Positions 8,003-16,941 are shown, counted from the first letter of the stretch. The stretch is 47,069 nucleotides of DNA from Paenibacillus sp. Root444D2 (GCF_001426375.1 NZ_LMEO01000052.1:265834-312902), one strand, 5' to 3'. Made by a program: numbers and translations. Notes: generated from the letters alone by a model not told the origin.

Positions 8003-9163
8003 TTAGACTTCGCTAATACTCACCCAACGACGCTGCGCAATGGATTGATCCACCGCTTCCAGCACCTCTTGACACTTCACACCATCTACGAAATTCGGAA
8101 CCGGCTGACGGTCTTCCGAAAGTGCGTTCATCAGCTCAACGACTTCGTGGACAAATGTGTGCTCATACCCAATCGTATGTCCTGCAGGCCACCATGCATC
8201 CATATAAGCATGGGACGGATCCGTCGCCAGAACGCGTCTGAAACCCTGTACATCCTCATCATCGCTTGTAAAATAAACCTGCAATTCATTCAACCGTTCA
8301 AAATCAAACTTCACACTGCCCTTACTGCCATTAATTTCAAAAGAATTCGTGCACCGGTGCCCTGGCGCAAAACGAGTGGCCTCGAAGCTGCCGAGCGCCC
8401 CGTTCGCGAAGCGTGCCATGAACAGCGTCGCATCATCGACCGTGACTGGTCCGTGCGGTGCATCCTTGCTGCCTTTGGCGCTAAGCCCCGTCATCGAAGT
8501 CGGCAGTGGCCGCTCCTTAATGAAAGTCTCACTCATGCCGATAACCTCCGTCATGTCACCGACTAAGAAGTGCGCGAGATCGATCAGATGCGCGCCTAAG
8601 TCGCCGTGCGACCCAGAGCCGGCAATCTCCTTCTGCAACCGCCAGACCAGCGGGAACGTTGGATCTACGATCCAGTCCTGCAGGAACCAAGCGCGGAAGT
8701 GATAGATGTCTCCGAGGCGGCCGCTCTCGACGAGCTTCTTCGCGAGCTGCACCGCAGGTGCAAACCTGTAGTTGAAGCCCACCATGTGCTTCACCCCGGC
8801 TGCTTCAGCCGCCTCCAGCATTTCCCTTGAATCGGCAAGGGTCAGCGCCAGCGGCTTCTCACAGAATAGATGCTTGCCGGCCTTCGCCGCAGCAATCGCG
8901 ATTTCCTTGTGCGCATCACTGGGCGCATTGATATCGACGATGTCGATATCGGGATGCGTGACCAGCTCGCGCCAGTCGGTGACATACCCGTCCCAGCCGA
9001 ATTGTTCGGCTGCACTGCTGACACCGCTTTCATCTCTACCGCAGATTAGCTTCATCTTCGGTACCGCTGTCTGCGGGAAAAACATATGCAAATCCTTATA
9101 AGCATGACTATGTGCTTTACCCATAAACTTATAGCCAACCATACCGATATTGAATGATTTCAT
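8003..9163 (-). CDS. Gfo/Idh/MocA family oxidoreductase
   Basis: This 386-residue protein is a second, distinct member of the Gfo/Idh/MocA family. The nucleotide-binding N-terminus is GMVGYKFMGKAHSHAY (7-22). The cofactor-site EKPLALTLADSREM lies near 99-112, and the substrate domain carries GSHGDLGAHLIDLAHFLVG around 183-201. It resembles inositol 2-dehydrogenase/levoglucosan dehydrogenase-like proteins more than the gene at 6226. A strong AAGGAGG lies 9 nt before the ATG at 9163. Local GC content is raised in 8390-8990. It is the first structural gene after the LacI regulator, separated by 77 bp containing a short stem (TTAGC/GCTAA near 9190-9208). Confidence 0.93.
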   Translation of the reverse strand: MKSFNIGMVGYKFMGKAHSHAYKDLHMFFPQTAVPKMKLICGRDESGVSSAAEQFGWDGYVTDWRELVTHPDIDIVDINAPSDAHKEIAIAAAKAGKHLFCEKPLALTLADSREMLEAAEAAGVKHMVGFNYRFAPAVQLAKKLVESGRLGDIYHFRAWFLQDWIVDPTFPLVWRLQKEIAGSGSHGDLGAHLIDLAHFLVGDMTEVIGMSETFIKERPLPTSMTGLSAKGSKDAPHGPVTVDDATLFMARFANGALGSFEATRFAPGHRCTNSFEINGSKGSVKFDFERLNELQVYFTSDDEDVQGFRRVLATDPSHAYMDAWWPAGHTIGYEHTFVHEVVELMNALSEDRQPVPNFVDGVKCQEVLEAVDQSIAQRRWVSISEV

Positions 9164-9240
9164 AAAAGTGCGCCTCCTTAGAGTGATGCCTTAGCAAAAC
9201 TAGCTAAGCATTAACTTGAGTTCTTTCATCCTTATAACAA

Positions 9241-10275
9241 TTAATCATTTATGATGATTGCTCTCGATGATTTTCGCACAACCAATCGGGTTGGCAGCTT
9301 GATTCGTGTTTCCTTCGTGCCTTCCCCATGCAGCAAACCCGCCAGCACACTGCGTGCCGCCTCTTTGCCCATCTCGTAGAAAGGCACATTGATGCTGCTT
9401 AGCGGTGGATCGCTGAGCTTAGCAGCATCCGAATCATCGCAGCCAATAATAGCGAAATCGCGCCCAGCGATCCAACCACGCTCACGGAGCCCTTGCATCA
9501 AACCGATCGCCATCCGATCATTGGCCGCAAATACCGCTTCCACCTGATCCCGATGTTCCCATAGCCCTGATGCCGCTTCATAACCGCTTTTACGGCTGTA
9601 ATTGCCTTCAAGAAGCAGCTCAGGCGGAACTGCTAATCCTGCTTCACTCATTGCTTTCCTATAGCCCTGAAGTCTATCGCCAGAGTTCGAATACTGGGGC
9701 GAACCGTTCAGAAAAGCAATCTTCCGATAGCCCTCTTCCTGTAAATGCCGAACAGCGCTATAACTGCCTTCTACATGATCCGCATCCACCTCATGAAAGG
9801 TTAACCCCTCGAAGCTTTGATTGACCAAACAAAAAGGTAATCCCTGCGCCTGCAGCTGCATTAGCGATTCCCGCTGCTGAGGAGTATCCCTTGAACCCAG
9901 GATGACACAAGCATCCACCTTCTGCGAGCGATAAAGTCGGGTGTAATCCAAACTCTCATCCGGTGTTAAAAGTGACAGCAGCATGTCGTAGCCCTGCTCC
10001 CTTACTTGTTCCCCTATGCCGCTTAATATTTCCGCGAAATAAAAGGCTGAGAAGAGATGCACTTTGGGCATATAGGGCAGCACAACGCCAAGATTACCAC
10101 TGCGCCTCCGAGCGAAGCTTTGCGCAATAGCATTTGGATGATAGTTGAGCTGTTTAGCAGATTCAAGTACACGCTCTTTCGTAGCAGGCTTCATGGGGCC
10201 TAACCCATTGAATACACGGGATACGGTCGCCTCTGAAACACCTGCTAGTTCAGCAACCTCTTTTCTCGTCACCAT
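9241..10275 (-). CDS. LacI family transcriptional regulator
   Basis: The 344-residue protein has the LacI headpiece at the N-terminus (VTRKEVAELAGVSEATVSRV, residues 2-21, then the hinge near 45-60) and a periplasmic-binding-protein-like effector domain (about 62-330, with AAGLLHG-type C-terminus). It lies directly upstream of the Gfo/ThuA/Gfo operon on the same strand. A palindromic operator is found 36 bp before its ATG, so autoregulation and control of the operon are likely. The ATG at 10275 follows CGGAGGC with good spacing. The effector is probably a sugar or sugar phosphate but cannot be named. Confidence 0.93.
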   Translation of the reverse strand: MVTRKEVAELAGVSEATVSRVFNGLGPMKPATKERVLESAKQLNYHPNAIAQSFARRRSGNLGVVLPYMPKVHLFSAFYFAEILSGIGEQVREQGYDMLLSLLTPDESLDYTRLYRSQKVDACVILGSRDTPQQRESLMQLQAQGLPFCLVNQSFEGLTFHEVDADHVEGSYSAVRHLQEEGYRKIAFLNGSPQYSNSGDRLQGYRKAMSEAGLAVPPELLLEGNYSRKSGYEAASGLWEHRDQVEAVFAANDRMAIGLMQGLRERGWIAGRDFAIIGCDDSDAAKLSDPPLSSINVPFYEMGKEAARSVLAGLLHGEGTKETRIKLPTRLVVRKSSRAIIIND

Positions 10276-10310
10276 GCATAAGCCTCCGATAATTCATTCA
10301 TTAAACTAAC

Positions 10311-10328
10311 AATGTACACGCGTACATT
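10311..10328. promoter_or_regulatory. LacI-type operator palindrome
   Basis: AATGTACACGCGTACATT is an 18-bp palindrome with one mismatched pair and the central CG typical of LacI-family sites. It sits 36-53 bp upstream of the LacI-family gene and is followed by AT-rich DNA. Binding by the adjacent regulator is inferred. Confidence 0.75.
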
Positions 10329-10529
10329 TTCTCATTCAACAGCCATTCATGTCAATACAAAATTATTGAGTATTTTATTCAACAGAATTCGACATTTTCA
10401 TCAATTTTACATAAAGTTAACCAAGAAATTTGCTATTATTTGTAAAAATAACTAATTTATAATCTTGTCTACTGTTCGCATTTGGACTTATGATAAGGGG
10501 TACAGTGGACAACTATGATGTGGGAATGA

Positions 10530-11903
10530 GTGATAGCAATGAAAGCAGTCTGGCGCCTTTTTCACTTCGCCGCATCGGCAGCATTAGGTATTCTTAGGGG
10601 TAAGAAAATAATCACTCGCATTCACCATCGACAGCGACTTCAAGCATTATTAAAGCAGGCTATTGAAAGTCAATATCATGTTAAGCGCACAGCCCTTTTA
10701 CGTTCTCTTCTCATCCTTGATATTGACCGGTTTCGCCAAGTTAATTTCTCGCTCGGATACAAGTCTGGCGATCTCCTTTTGGAAGCAGTGGGCAATCGTC
10801 TGCGGACCATACACGGCTGTGATCTTGTTGTTCAATCAGGAGATGATGAATTTGCTCTCCTTATACATGCTAATACCCAAGATCAGCTTTCCCAAACCAT
10901 TCAAAGCATCCAGCACGTTTTTGTTACATCCTTCATCGTAATGGATCAAGAATGTTATATTACCGTGAGTATAGGTATGAGTGCTGTCGACATATCGCTT
11001 GCTACGATCGAACAAGCCTTGCATCAAGCTGATCAAGCTCTCCTAGCCGCTAAGCGTACAGGTAAGAACAAGCTTGTCACCTATCATTCATCGCACGTGC
11101 AGCGGTTCTCCAATCAGGTTCAGATGGAAACTGAGCTGAGGAAGGCTATACTTGAGAATCAACTCATCTTATACTATCAACCACGTCTTGAACTCTCCAC
11201 TGGAAACATTATTTGTTTGGAAGCGTTGGTGCGCTGGAATCACCCGAAGCTCGGCTTAATTGCTCCAAACGAGTTTATTCCGCTTGCTGAAGAGAGCGGT
11301 TTGATTTTACAGCTTGGTGAATGGGTGCTCCGCGAGGCTTGTCTCCAAAAAGCGAGATGGCTGGAGGCCGGTATTTTGAACTATCAAATTGCTGTAAATA
11401 TCTCCCCTTGTCAATTTCAAGATGAGTCCTTTTCTGATAAGGCCATTCAGATTATTGAGCAAACCGGCGTCGACCCTGCCTTTCTTGAATTTGAAATTAC
11501 CGAAAGCTCCATTATGCAAAATATGGATACAACCGTCGCGGTACTGGATAAGCTATGTACGAAAGGGATTTCGATCTCGATCGATGACTTCGGAATTGGC
11601 TATTCATCACTTAATTACTTGAAACAATTCCCTATCCATTGTCTGAAAATTGACCGTTCTTTCGTTAAAAATATACATAGCAATAAAGATGATTGGGCCA
11701 TTACAAATGCTATTATCCATCTCGGCCATGCTCTTGAAGTGCAGGTGGTTGCAGAAGGCGTAGAAGAATGGAGCCAGCTTGAAATATTGAAAGAAACAAC
11801 CTGCACGACGATTCAAGGCTATTTATTAAGTCCTCCCGTATCCGCTATAGAAATTGAGCAAACCTTTCATAGGAATAACAACAGACCGGTTATGATTTCA
11901 TAA
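10530..11903 (+). CDS. GGDEF-EAL protein, probable c-di-GMP phosphodiesterase with degenerate GGDEF
   Basis: The 457-residue protein has a short N-terminal hydrophobic stretch (about 7-22), a GGDEF domain (about 58-190) and an EAL domain (about 205-450). In the GGDEF active site the motif reads GDDEF (104-108, preceded by Ser), so cyclase activity is doubtful and GTP-sensing is possible. The EAL domain keeps LEALVRW (about 230-236), the ITESSIM segment, DDFGIGYSS and AEGVEE, so c-di-GMP hydrolysis to pGpG is likely. The start is either GTG at 10530 or ATG at 10539; neither has a strong ribosome-binding site. Its 3' end overlaps the convergent YheC-like gene by 6 bp. Confidence 0.9.
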   Translation: MIAMKAVWRLFHFAASAALGILRGKKIITRIHHRQRLQALLKQAIESQYHVKRTALLRSLLILDIDRFRQVNFSLGYKSGDLLLEAVGNRLRTIHGCDLVVQSGDDEFALLIHANTQDQLSQTIQSIQHVFVTSFIVMDQECYITVSIGMSAVDISLATIEQALHQADQALLAAKRTGKNKLVTYHSSHVQRFSNQVQMETELRKAILENQLILYYQPRLELSTGNIICLEALVRWNHPKLGLIAPNEFIPLAEESGLILQLGEWVLREACLQKARWLEAGILNYQIAVNISPCQFQDESFSDKAIQIIEQTGVDPAFLEFEITESSIMQNMDTTVAVLDKLCTKGISISIDDFGIGYSSLNYLKQFPIHCLKIDRSFVKNIHSNKDDWAITNAIIHLGHALEVQVVAEGVEEWSQLEILKETTCTTIQGYLLSPPVSAIEIEQTFHRNNNRPVMIS

Positions 11904-11907
11904 CCGG
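11886..11907. terminator. hairpin overlapping two convergent stop codons
   Basis: CCGGTTATG (11886-11894) and CATAACCGG (11899-11907) form a perfect 9-bp stem with a 4-nt loop. Both converging genes, from the left and from the right, end inside it. There is no long T run on either side, so it may terminate only weakly or protect 3' ends. Confidence 0.55.
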
Positions 11908-12686
11908 CTGTAAGCTTTGGCATAACGTCTCATTTTGGCAAAAATACGTTTGTCGCTCAATCTTCGAAAAATATAGGGATCAGGACTCGTATTTACTTCA
12001 AGAATCCATGGATGCAGCTTATCGTCCAAGGCAACATCGACACCGATCTCCTTAACCCCTTTATAACGCGTGTTAATCGCCTTAGCAATCTGCAACCCCA
12101 GAACATGCAGCTTCTTGACATAAACCTTTCGCTTACTTGAAGGCAAATACTTGTGGAGCAGCGTTTCCACCGGCTTCAATGTTCCCCCATTGTGGAAATT
12201 AGTAACCACTTTTTTAGGATGGGCTACTCTGCCTATTACACCCGTAGTCTCCCATTTGTGAAGAGGCGTTTGTTGAACCATAACACGAAGATCGAACCGG
12301 TTTCCTTTGTATTTGAGCAGATGAATCCCTTTTTGTACTAAATAATGCCGTTTTTTCGTCACTTTACTGATGGATGCATACATCTCATCAAATGTTCTAA
12401 ACTGTTTTAATCGAACGCCTGACTGATACGAATATGGCTTTTCTGCCCCCTCCTCCGCCATTTCCACACGTATAACACCGTTTCCAAACATACCTACATT
12501 GGGTTTAATATACACCATTTTGTATTGGTTAAGCATTTCCCTTAGTGTCTCTTGATTCATTCGTTTAGTGGTCGGAACATATTGACGCAGCTTTTCCTTT
12601 GATTCAATTGCTTTTGTTTTGCCAATTTTGCTAGTGACGTACCTTGCTCTACTAAGACGAACCGGTTTCCTTGACGTATTTTTCAT
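11898..12686 (-). CDS. YheC/YheD family ATP-grasp protein (spore coat-associated)
   Basis: The 262-residue product belongs to the YheC/YheD family, ATP-grasp-fold proteins linked in Bacillus to the endospore coat. ATP-grasp features include VYIKPNVGMFGNGVIRV (58-74), FDLRVMVQ near 152-159, GGTL and the metal-binding end EIGVDVALD...PWILEVNTSPD (about 216-243). It is shorter than full-length YheC/YheD (about 360-450 residues) because it lacks much of the N-terminal region, a form common in these families. The ATG at 12686 has GGAGG six nt upstream and lies inside the end of the glycosyltransferase gene (35-bp overlap, different frame), so the two are coupled. The chemical reaction is unknown. 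Confidence 0.85.
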   Translation of the reverse strand: MKNTSRKPVRLSRARYVTSKIGKTKAIESKEKLRQYVPTTKRMNQETLREMLNQYKMVYIKPNVGMFGNGVIRVEMAEEGAEKPYSYQSGVRLKQFRTFDEMYASISKVTKKRHYLVQKGIHLLKYKGNRFDLRVMVQQTPLHKWETTGVIGRVAHPKKVVTNFHNGGTLKPVETLLHKYLPSSKRKVYVKKLHVLGLQIAKAINTRYKGVKEIGVDVALDDKLHPWILEVNTSPDPYIFRRLSDKRIFAKMRRYAKAYSRL

Positions 12687-13815
12687 GTTTTGCCTCCAGC
12701 TTCAGTCTATAGAAGTCGGCCAAAGATTGTGCTGTGGCCTGCCAGCTGAATTGCTTTTTGACATCGCTCCGCGCCTGTTTGGCTAAACCCTCTGCCCATT
12801 CTTTCCGTTCGGCCACCGCCACAATACTCCGTGCGAATGCGCGAGGATCTCGAAATTCTTTAATCAGAACCCCGTTATGTTCATGCTGAATGACCTCTTT
12901 AATTCCTCCAATATCCGAGGCGATAACTGGAAGTCCAGAAGCCATCGCTTCCACATTCACCAATCCAAATGCCTCATGCTTTTGTGAAGGACAAACGAAA
13001 CAATTCGCGAGTCCATATACTTCATGTATCTTTCGATGCGGAATATTACCTAGAAACTTTGTTGGCACTCCAAGCGTATTAGCCTTCCTTTTAAGCAGCT
13101 CCTTGAAACCCTTACCTTGCTCGCCCCCAGCAATCAACAGCTTCAACCCAGGGATCGATTTTCTAGCCAGATGAACAGCACGAATTAAAGTAGGGATGCC
13201 TTTGCGCTGGATAAGTCGGCCGACATAAAGGATCTGAAAACCGTTATTGCTAACCCGATACTTTCTTCTTAAACGTCTCCTCGCTTTCTCCGATTTTGGG
13301 CAAAATCTAGCCAATTCGGTCCCGAGGTAAATCTTGTGAAGCTGATCTCGCTGTTTCGGATACAGTCTTGTTAGCTCCTCTGCGAGTGAACTGCTGTTAG
13401 TTATAATCCAATCCACTTTATTCAAATGCTTGGAGCATCTACGAACAGAAGCATAGGGCGGCTTTACGAAAGTTAAGGAATGTAAGAATAAAGATACTGG
13501 CGTTTTCGGAAAATGGCGTTTGATGACGGCAGCATACTGGGGTCTGTTATCGACTTGAATCCAATCAAATGTCTTTCCTTTGGTTGCCTTAAGCACTTCC
13601 TTCAAGTACGTATGAGAGCTTCCCGTAGGTACTCTTATTATCGTAAGTTGACCTCGCCGCGAAATATGGCTATACCTAGGATGCTGCCGCGAAATAACGG
13701 TAACTTGATGCATTTTGGCAAGCTCCCGTGCAATGGAATGAATGCATATTTCGACGGAACCACCTAGAATTGGCGGTACTGGAATTTGTTCAGGAGCAAT
13801 GATTAAGAGGTGCAC
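12652..13815 (-). CDS. glycosyltransferase family 4 (CotSA-like, GT-B fold)
   Basis: This 387-residue protein is a GT-B retaining glycosyltransferase. The N-terminal domain has the loop IPVPPILGGSVE (12-23). The C-terminal donor-binding domain has ILYVGRLIQRKGIPTLIRA (about 198-216) and the E-X7-E motif in SQKHEAFGLVNVEAMASGLP (about 278-297, HEAFGLVNVE). It resembles spore-coat glycosyltransferase CotSA, which fits its overlapping partner, the YheC-like protein. The start is GTG at 13815 behind AAGGAAG. No signal or membrane segment is seen, so it is cytosolic. Donor and acceptor sugars are not predictable. Confidence 0.88.
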   Translation of the reverse strand: MHLLIIAPEQIPVPPILGGSVEICIHSIARELAKMHQVTVISRQHPRYSHISRRGQLTIIRVPTGSSHTYLKEVLKATKGKTFDWIQVDNRPQYAAVIKRHFPKTPVSLFLHSLTFVKPPYASVRRCSKHLNKVDWIITNSSSLAEELTRLYPKQRDQLHKIYLGTELARFCPKSEKARRRLRRKYRVSNNGFQILYVGRLIQRKGIPTLIRAVHLARKSIPGLKLLIAGGEQGKGFKELLKRKANTLGVPTKFLGNIPHRKIHEVYGLANCFVCPSQKHEAFGLVNVEAMASGLPVIASDIGGIKEVIQHEHNGVLIKEFRDPRAFARSIVAVAERKEWAEGLAKQARSDVKKQFSWQATAQSLADFYRLKLEAKHEKYVKETGSS

Positions 13816-13904
13816 GTCTCTAATTCACTTCCTTAGGGCTAGCTTAATGACAACTTATTAACCCGTACCTATTGTATGAAGCAAACCATCCATTGGCGAC
13901 AAAA

Positions 13905-13957
13905 TTGAAAGAAGAGGCTGTTCCCAGATTAAGTTCTGGAAACAGCCTCTTCTTCAA
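13905..13957 (-). terminator. intrinsic terminator after prfC
   Basis: GAAGAGGCTGTTCC (13911-13924) pairs with GGAAACAGCCTCTTC (13938-13952) with one bulge, extended by TTGAA/TTCAA. On the minus strand it is followed by TTTCAATTTTGTC. It sits 10 bp after the prfC stop. Confidence 0.8.
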
Positions 13958-13966
13958 TTACAACAC

Positions 13967-15550
13967 TTATGGAGCGCTAGTTAAAAATTTAGCAGTCGGG
14001 TTTTTCTCGATCGAAGATCGCAGCGCATACTCGCTCTCGAACAAGCCTACGAAATTCCCTTTTTTATCTTTTACCAGCTGTGAGTTAATGCGGAATTTAC
14101 TCGGATCCAGCTTCTCGTCTATAATCCAACGAGCGAACTGATAGTTCTGACGTTGTAGTAAAATGTCTACGCCATATTCGGATTTCATCCGGTGTTCAAG
14201 CACTTCGAATTGCAGTTGACCGACTACGCCAAGAATCATATCCTCGAAACCAATCGTGGTAAATACTTGAATCATACCTTCTTCGGTCAATTGATCAATC
14301 CCTTTGAGGAACTGCTTTTGCTTCAAAGCATTCTTGATCGAAACTTTGCTGAACAGCTCCGGAGAGAACGTAGGCAGCTCGTCGAAAACGACCGCTTCCC
14401 CTTCACTTAAGGAATCCCCGATCCGGAAAATACCGGGATCAAACAAGCCGATGATATCGCCCGGGAATGCCTCTTCAACGATGTCACGGTCTTGCGCCAA
14501 AAATTGCTGCGGCTGAGCTAACTTAATGTCTTTGCCAAGTCGAACATGTTTCACGGACATACCACGCTCGAACTTACCAGAAACGATACGCAAGAAAGCC
14601 ACACGGTCGCGGTGAGCTGGATTCATATTCGCTTGAATCTTGAATACATAACCTGAGAATTTCTCTTTGGTAGGCTCTATGATGCCTACTGTGCTGTTGC
14701 GCGGCTCAGGCGCTGGCGCAAGCTGAAGGAAGTTCTCTAGAAACGTCTGCACACCAAAGTTGTTCACGGCACTGCCGAAGAAAACAGGTGTAAGCTCGCC
14801 TTGCAGCACTTTCTCCATATCAAACGGATCACCGGCTATATCGAGCAGCTCGATATCCTGGCTTAATTGTTTGTGCAAGAATTCGCCGGCAATTTGCTTC
14901 ACTAATGGATCATCAACACCATCCACCTTGCGCACTTGAATCTCTTTGTGGTCTTCACCTTGATACAGCTCTAATTGTGATTTCCCGCGGTCGTAAACCC
15001 CACAGAACTGTTTACCCGAACCAATCGGCCAGTTCATTGGATACGAACGAATACCCAGTACTTCTTCTAATTCCTCTAAGAGTTCAAACGGATCGCGGCC
15101 CTCGCGATCCATTTTGTTAATAAACGTGAAGATCGGAATTCCGCGCATTCTACACACCTGGAATAGCTTCTTCGTCTGCATCTCGACCCCTTTGGCTACG
15201 TCGATCAGCATCACCGCGCTATCTGCAGCGGTAAGTGTTCGGTACGTATCCTCACTGAAGTCTTGGTGACCAGGTGTATCCAGAATATTCACGCGATGCC
15301 CTTCGTAGTCGAACTGCATAACGCTGGACGTTACCGAAATTCCACGCTGCTTCTCGATTTCCATCCAGTCGGATGTCGCATGTTTGCTAGCCTTACGTCC
15401 TTTGACCGTTCCGGCTAAGCGAATCGCGCCTCCGAATAACAGCAGTTTCTCGGTTAATGTTGTTTTACCCGCATCCGGGTGAGAAATAATCGCGAACGTA
15501 CGTCGCTTAGCGACTTCTGTTGCGAGAAGTTTAGTGAGTTGAGTTGTCAT
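13967..15550 (-). CDS. prfC: peptide chain release factor 3
   Basis: The 527-residue protein is RF3, the translational GTPase that recycles RF1/RF2 after peptide release. G1 is SHPDAGKTT (23-31). Switch I has KASKHATSDWMEIEKQRGIS (54-73), G3 is DTPGHQDF (91-98) and G4 is NKMDREG (145-151). Domains II and III follow, ending with the RF3 C-terminal region. Length and motif order are those of bacterial RF3. The ATG at 15550 follows GAAGGG at a rather long 13-nt spacing. The gene is monocistronic, with a terminator just downstream and a palindromic repeat upstream. Confidence 0.97.
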   Translation of the reverse strand: MTTQLTKLLATEVAKRRTFAIISHPDAGKTTLTEKLLLFGGAIRLAGTVKGRKASKHATSDWMEIEKQRGISVTSSVMQFDYEGHRVNILDTPGHQDFSEDTYRTLTAADSAVMLIDVAKGVEMQTKKLFQVCRMRGIPIFTFINKMDREGRDPFELLEELEEVLGIRSYPMNWPIGSGKQFCGVYDRGKSQLELYQGEDHKEIQVRKVDGVDDPLVKQIAGEFLHKQLSQDIELLDIAGDPFDMEKVLQGELTPVFFGSAVNNFGVQTFLENFLQLAPAPEPRNSTVGIIEPTKEKFSGYVFKIQANMNPAHRDRVAFLRIVSGKFERGMSVKHVRLGKDIKLAQPQQFLAQDRDIVEEAFPGDIIGLFDPGIFRIGDSLSEGEAVVFDELPTFSPELFSKVSIKNALKQKQFLKGIDQLTEEGMIQVFTTIGFEDMILGVVGQLQFEVLEHRMKSEYGVDILLQRQNYQFARWIIDEKLDPSKFRINSQLVKDKKGNFVGLFESEYALRSSIEKNPTAKFLTSAP

Positions 15551-15589
15551 CTGTTAGATTATTCCCTTCTTGTTTTACATATAGAGGTA

Positions 15590-15755
15590 GTTTAAAAAGT
15601 TCACTTTGATAACGAAGTTATTCAGGAAGCATCTCGGCATCGAATCTTGAACGAAACCGGGAAGTCCGGTACTCACGTAGCAAATCTCTACGCTCCGTTC
15701 CTCCTTCTCCGGACTTCGTCCAACCTTCTCGGTTCTGAAAGCGAGCTTTTTAAAC
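15590..15755. repeat. 166-bp nested imperfect palindrome (possible interspersed element)
   Basis: The segment is bounded by inverted ends GTTTAAAAAGTTC / GAGCTTTTTAAAC. Inside are ATAAC-GAA-GTTAT (15610-15622), a 9-bp pair GAAGTCCGG / CCGGACTTC (15661-15669 with 15709-15717) and CGTAG/CTACG (15676-15692). A 60-codon open frame on the minus strand follows the palindrome and looks like a by-product. The layout is that of a small non-autonomous element or a structured RNA; I recall similar sequences in Paenibacillus intergenic regions but cannot verify this here. Confidence 0.6.
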
Positions 15756-15779
15756 ACGCATATAATAGCTTACTATGAA

Positions 15780-16850
15780 TCAGGCTTGAACTTTCTGCAA
15801 ATCAATACTCCAATTCGCTTCATCTAGGAAAGTTCGATTGCTAAACTCTCGGCCGCGCACGACGACCTTATCCGCAAATACTTGCACATAGATGCCCTGT
15901 GCTTTATTTTTGGCTTCTTGCTGGTACGCACGGTTAAGCGTTCTTCCAACCGAAGCATTGTGGAAATAATGGAAAGATTCCTTCACATAATGCGGTGTCC
16001 CATTCTGGAAATCTTGGTGGCGATGTCCGCAGAACACGAACACATTCTTATAAGGCTTTAACGTCTCGCGGAACTTGATTGCACGTATTAATTGATGTGA
16101 TCCCCCATCTGTGCCACTGGCCGGCAGCGGTTGATGCGTCATCACGAACAGTGGTCTTCCTGGTTGATAGAGGCTTTTTACCCGTTCTTTGAACCATTCC
16201 AGCTGCTCATCGGAATACCAAGCTCCCTCACCGACCTCTGGCTTCTCCTGCACGTACGCTTCTTGTGAAAGCAGCAAGATGGAGTGACCCTTGGTCGTAA
16301 AATCATTGTAGAGTTGCTTGTAACCAAAAAACTTCTTGAACGACTCTCGGCTCATCGCGTCACTTTTGCCGTTAGGAACAGCTGCTTGATCCCAGTTATT
16401 CGCTTTATTAATCCAGATGGAGTAATAATCGTGATTTCCCATGTTCGCATGAACAGGCGGAAGTTTATATTCACTTACAATGGTACGCAGCTCCTTATAA
16501 TCTTGTTCCGTTCCTGTGTCCGTCAGATCGCCTGTTAGCATGATAGCATCAACAGGTCCGTCAAAATGTGTAATATCATCAAGCGCTTGTCTTAATTTCT
16601 TACCCGTAAGTGCATCACCTATACTGATATGAAGGTCGCTTAATATAAAATAAGACATGAGGGGACCTGTCGGCAAGGGTTCTGCCGAAGATTGTGCCAC
16701 GGATTGAGAAGGCTCTGGTTTCACAGATGATAGGGCGGGCTGAGCATCTGGAATAAACTTTTTCTTCACCATTTGACTAAAAATCGCACTTAAACCAACG
16801 AGTGCAGCCCCTATTGCCAGCAGCCATCTGATAAAAGCTCTTCGTGACAT
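15780..16850 (-). CDS. metallophosphoesterase with Tat-like signal / membrane anchor
   Basis: The 356-residue protein begins MSRRAFIRWLLAIGAALVGL. This twin-arginine-type signal or membrane anchor is followed by a Ser/Pro-rich linker (about 35-62). The calcineurin-like phosphoesterase domain (about 66-330) has the metal-binding motifs SDLHIS (71-76), TGDLTD (106-111), GNHDYY (137-142) and GHRHQD (about 276-281). It should act outside the membrane on a phosphoester or phosphodiester; the substrate is unknown. GAGGTG lies 5 nt before the ATG at 16850. It lies 163 bp after zwf with a strong zwf terminator between, so it has its own promoter. Confidence 0.9.
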   Translation of the reverse strand: MSRRAFIRWLLAIGAALVGLSAIFSQMVKKKFIPDAQPALSSVKPEPSQSVAQSSAEPLPTGPLMSYFILSDLHISIGDALTGKKLRQALDDITHFDGPVDAIMLTGDLTDTGTEQDYKELRTIVSEYKLPPVHANMGNHDYYSIWINKANNWDQAAVPNGKSDAMSRESFKKFFGYKQLYNDFTTKGHSILLLSQEAYVQEKPEVGEGAWYSDEQLEWFKERVKSLYQPGRPLFVMTHQPLPASGTDGGSHQLIRAIKFRETLKPYKNVFVFCGHRHQDFQNGTPHYVKESFHYFHNASVGRTLNRAYQQEAKNKAQGIYVQVFADKVVVRGREFSNRTFLDEANWSIDLQKVQA

Positions 16851-16906
16851 ATACGCACCTCATGTAATGAATAGTAAAATTTACTCCGTAATATTTATTA
16901 TACCAC

Positions 16907-16941
16907 AAAAAAAATCCAACAGGCAGAGTCGCCAGTTGGAT
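16907..16941 (-). terminator. intrinsic terminator after zwf
   Basis: On the minus strand ATCCAACTGGC pairs with GCCTGTTGGAT, followed by eight T residues (16906-16913 as A on the plus strand). It lies 73 bp past the zwf stop. Confidence 0.85.

Noticed and set aside
15575..15757. 60-codon minus-strand frame
   Set aside because: It coincides with the 166-bp palindromic element and has no ribosome-binding site. Its translation is explained by the repeat.
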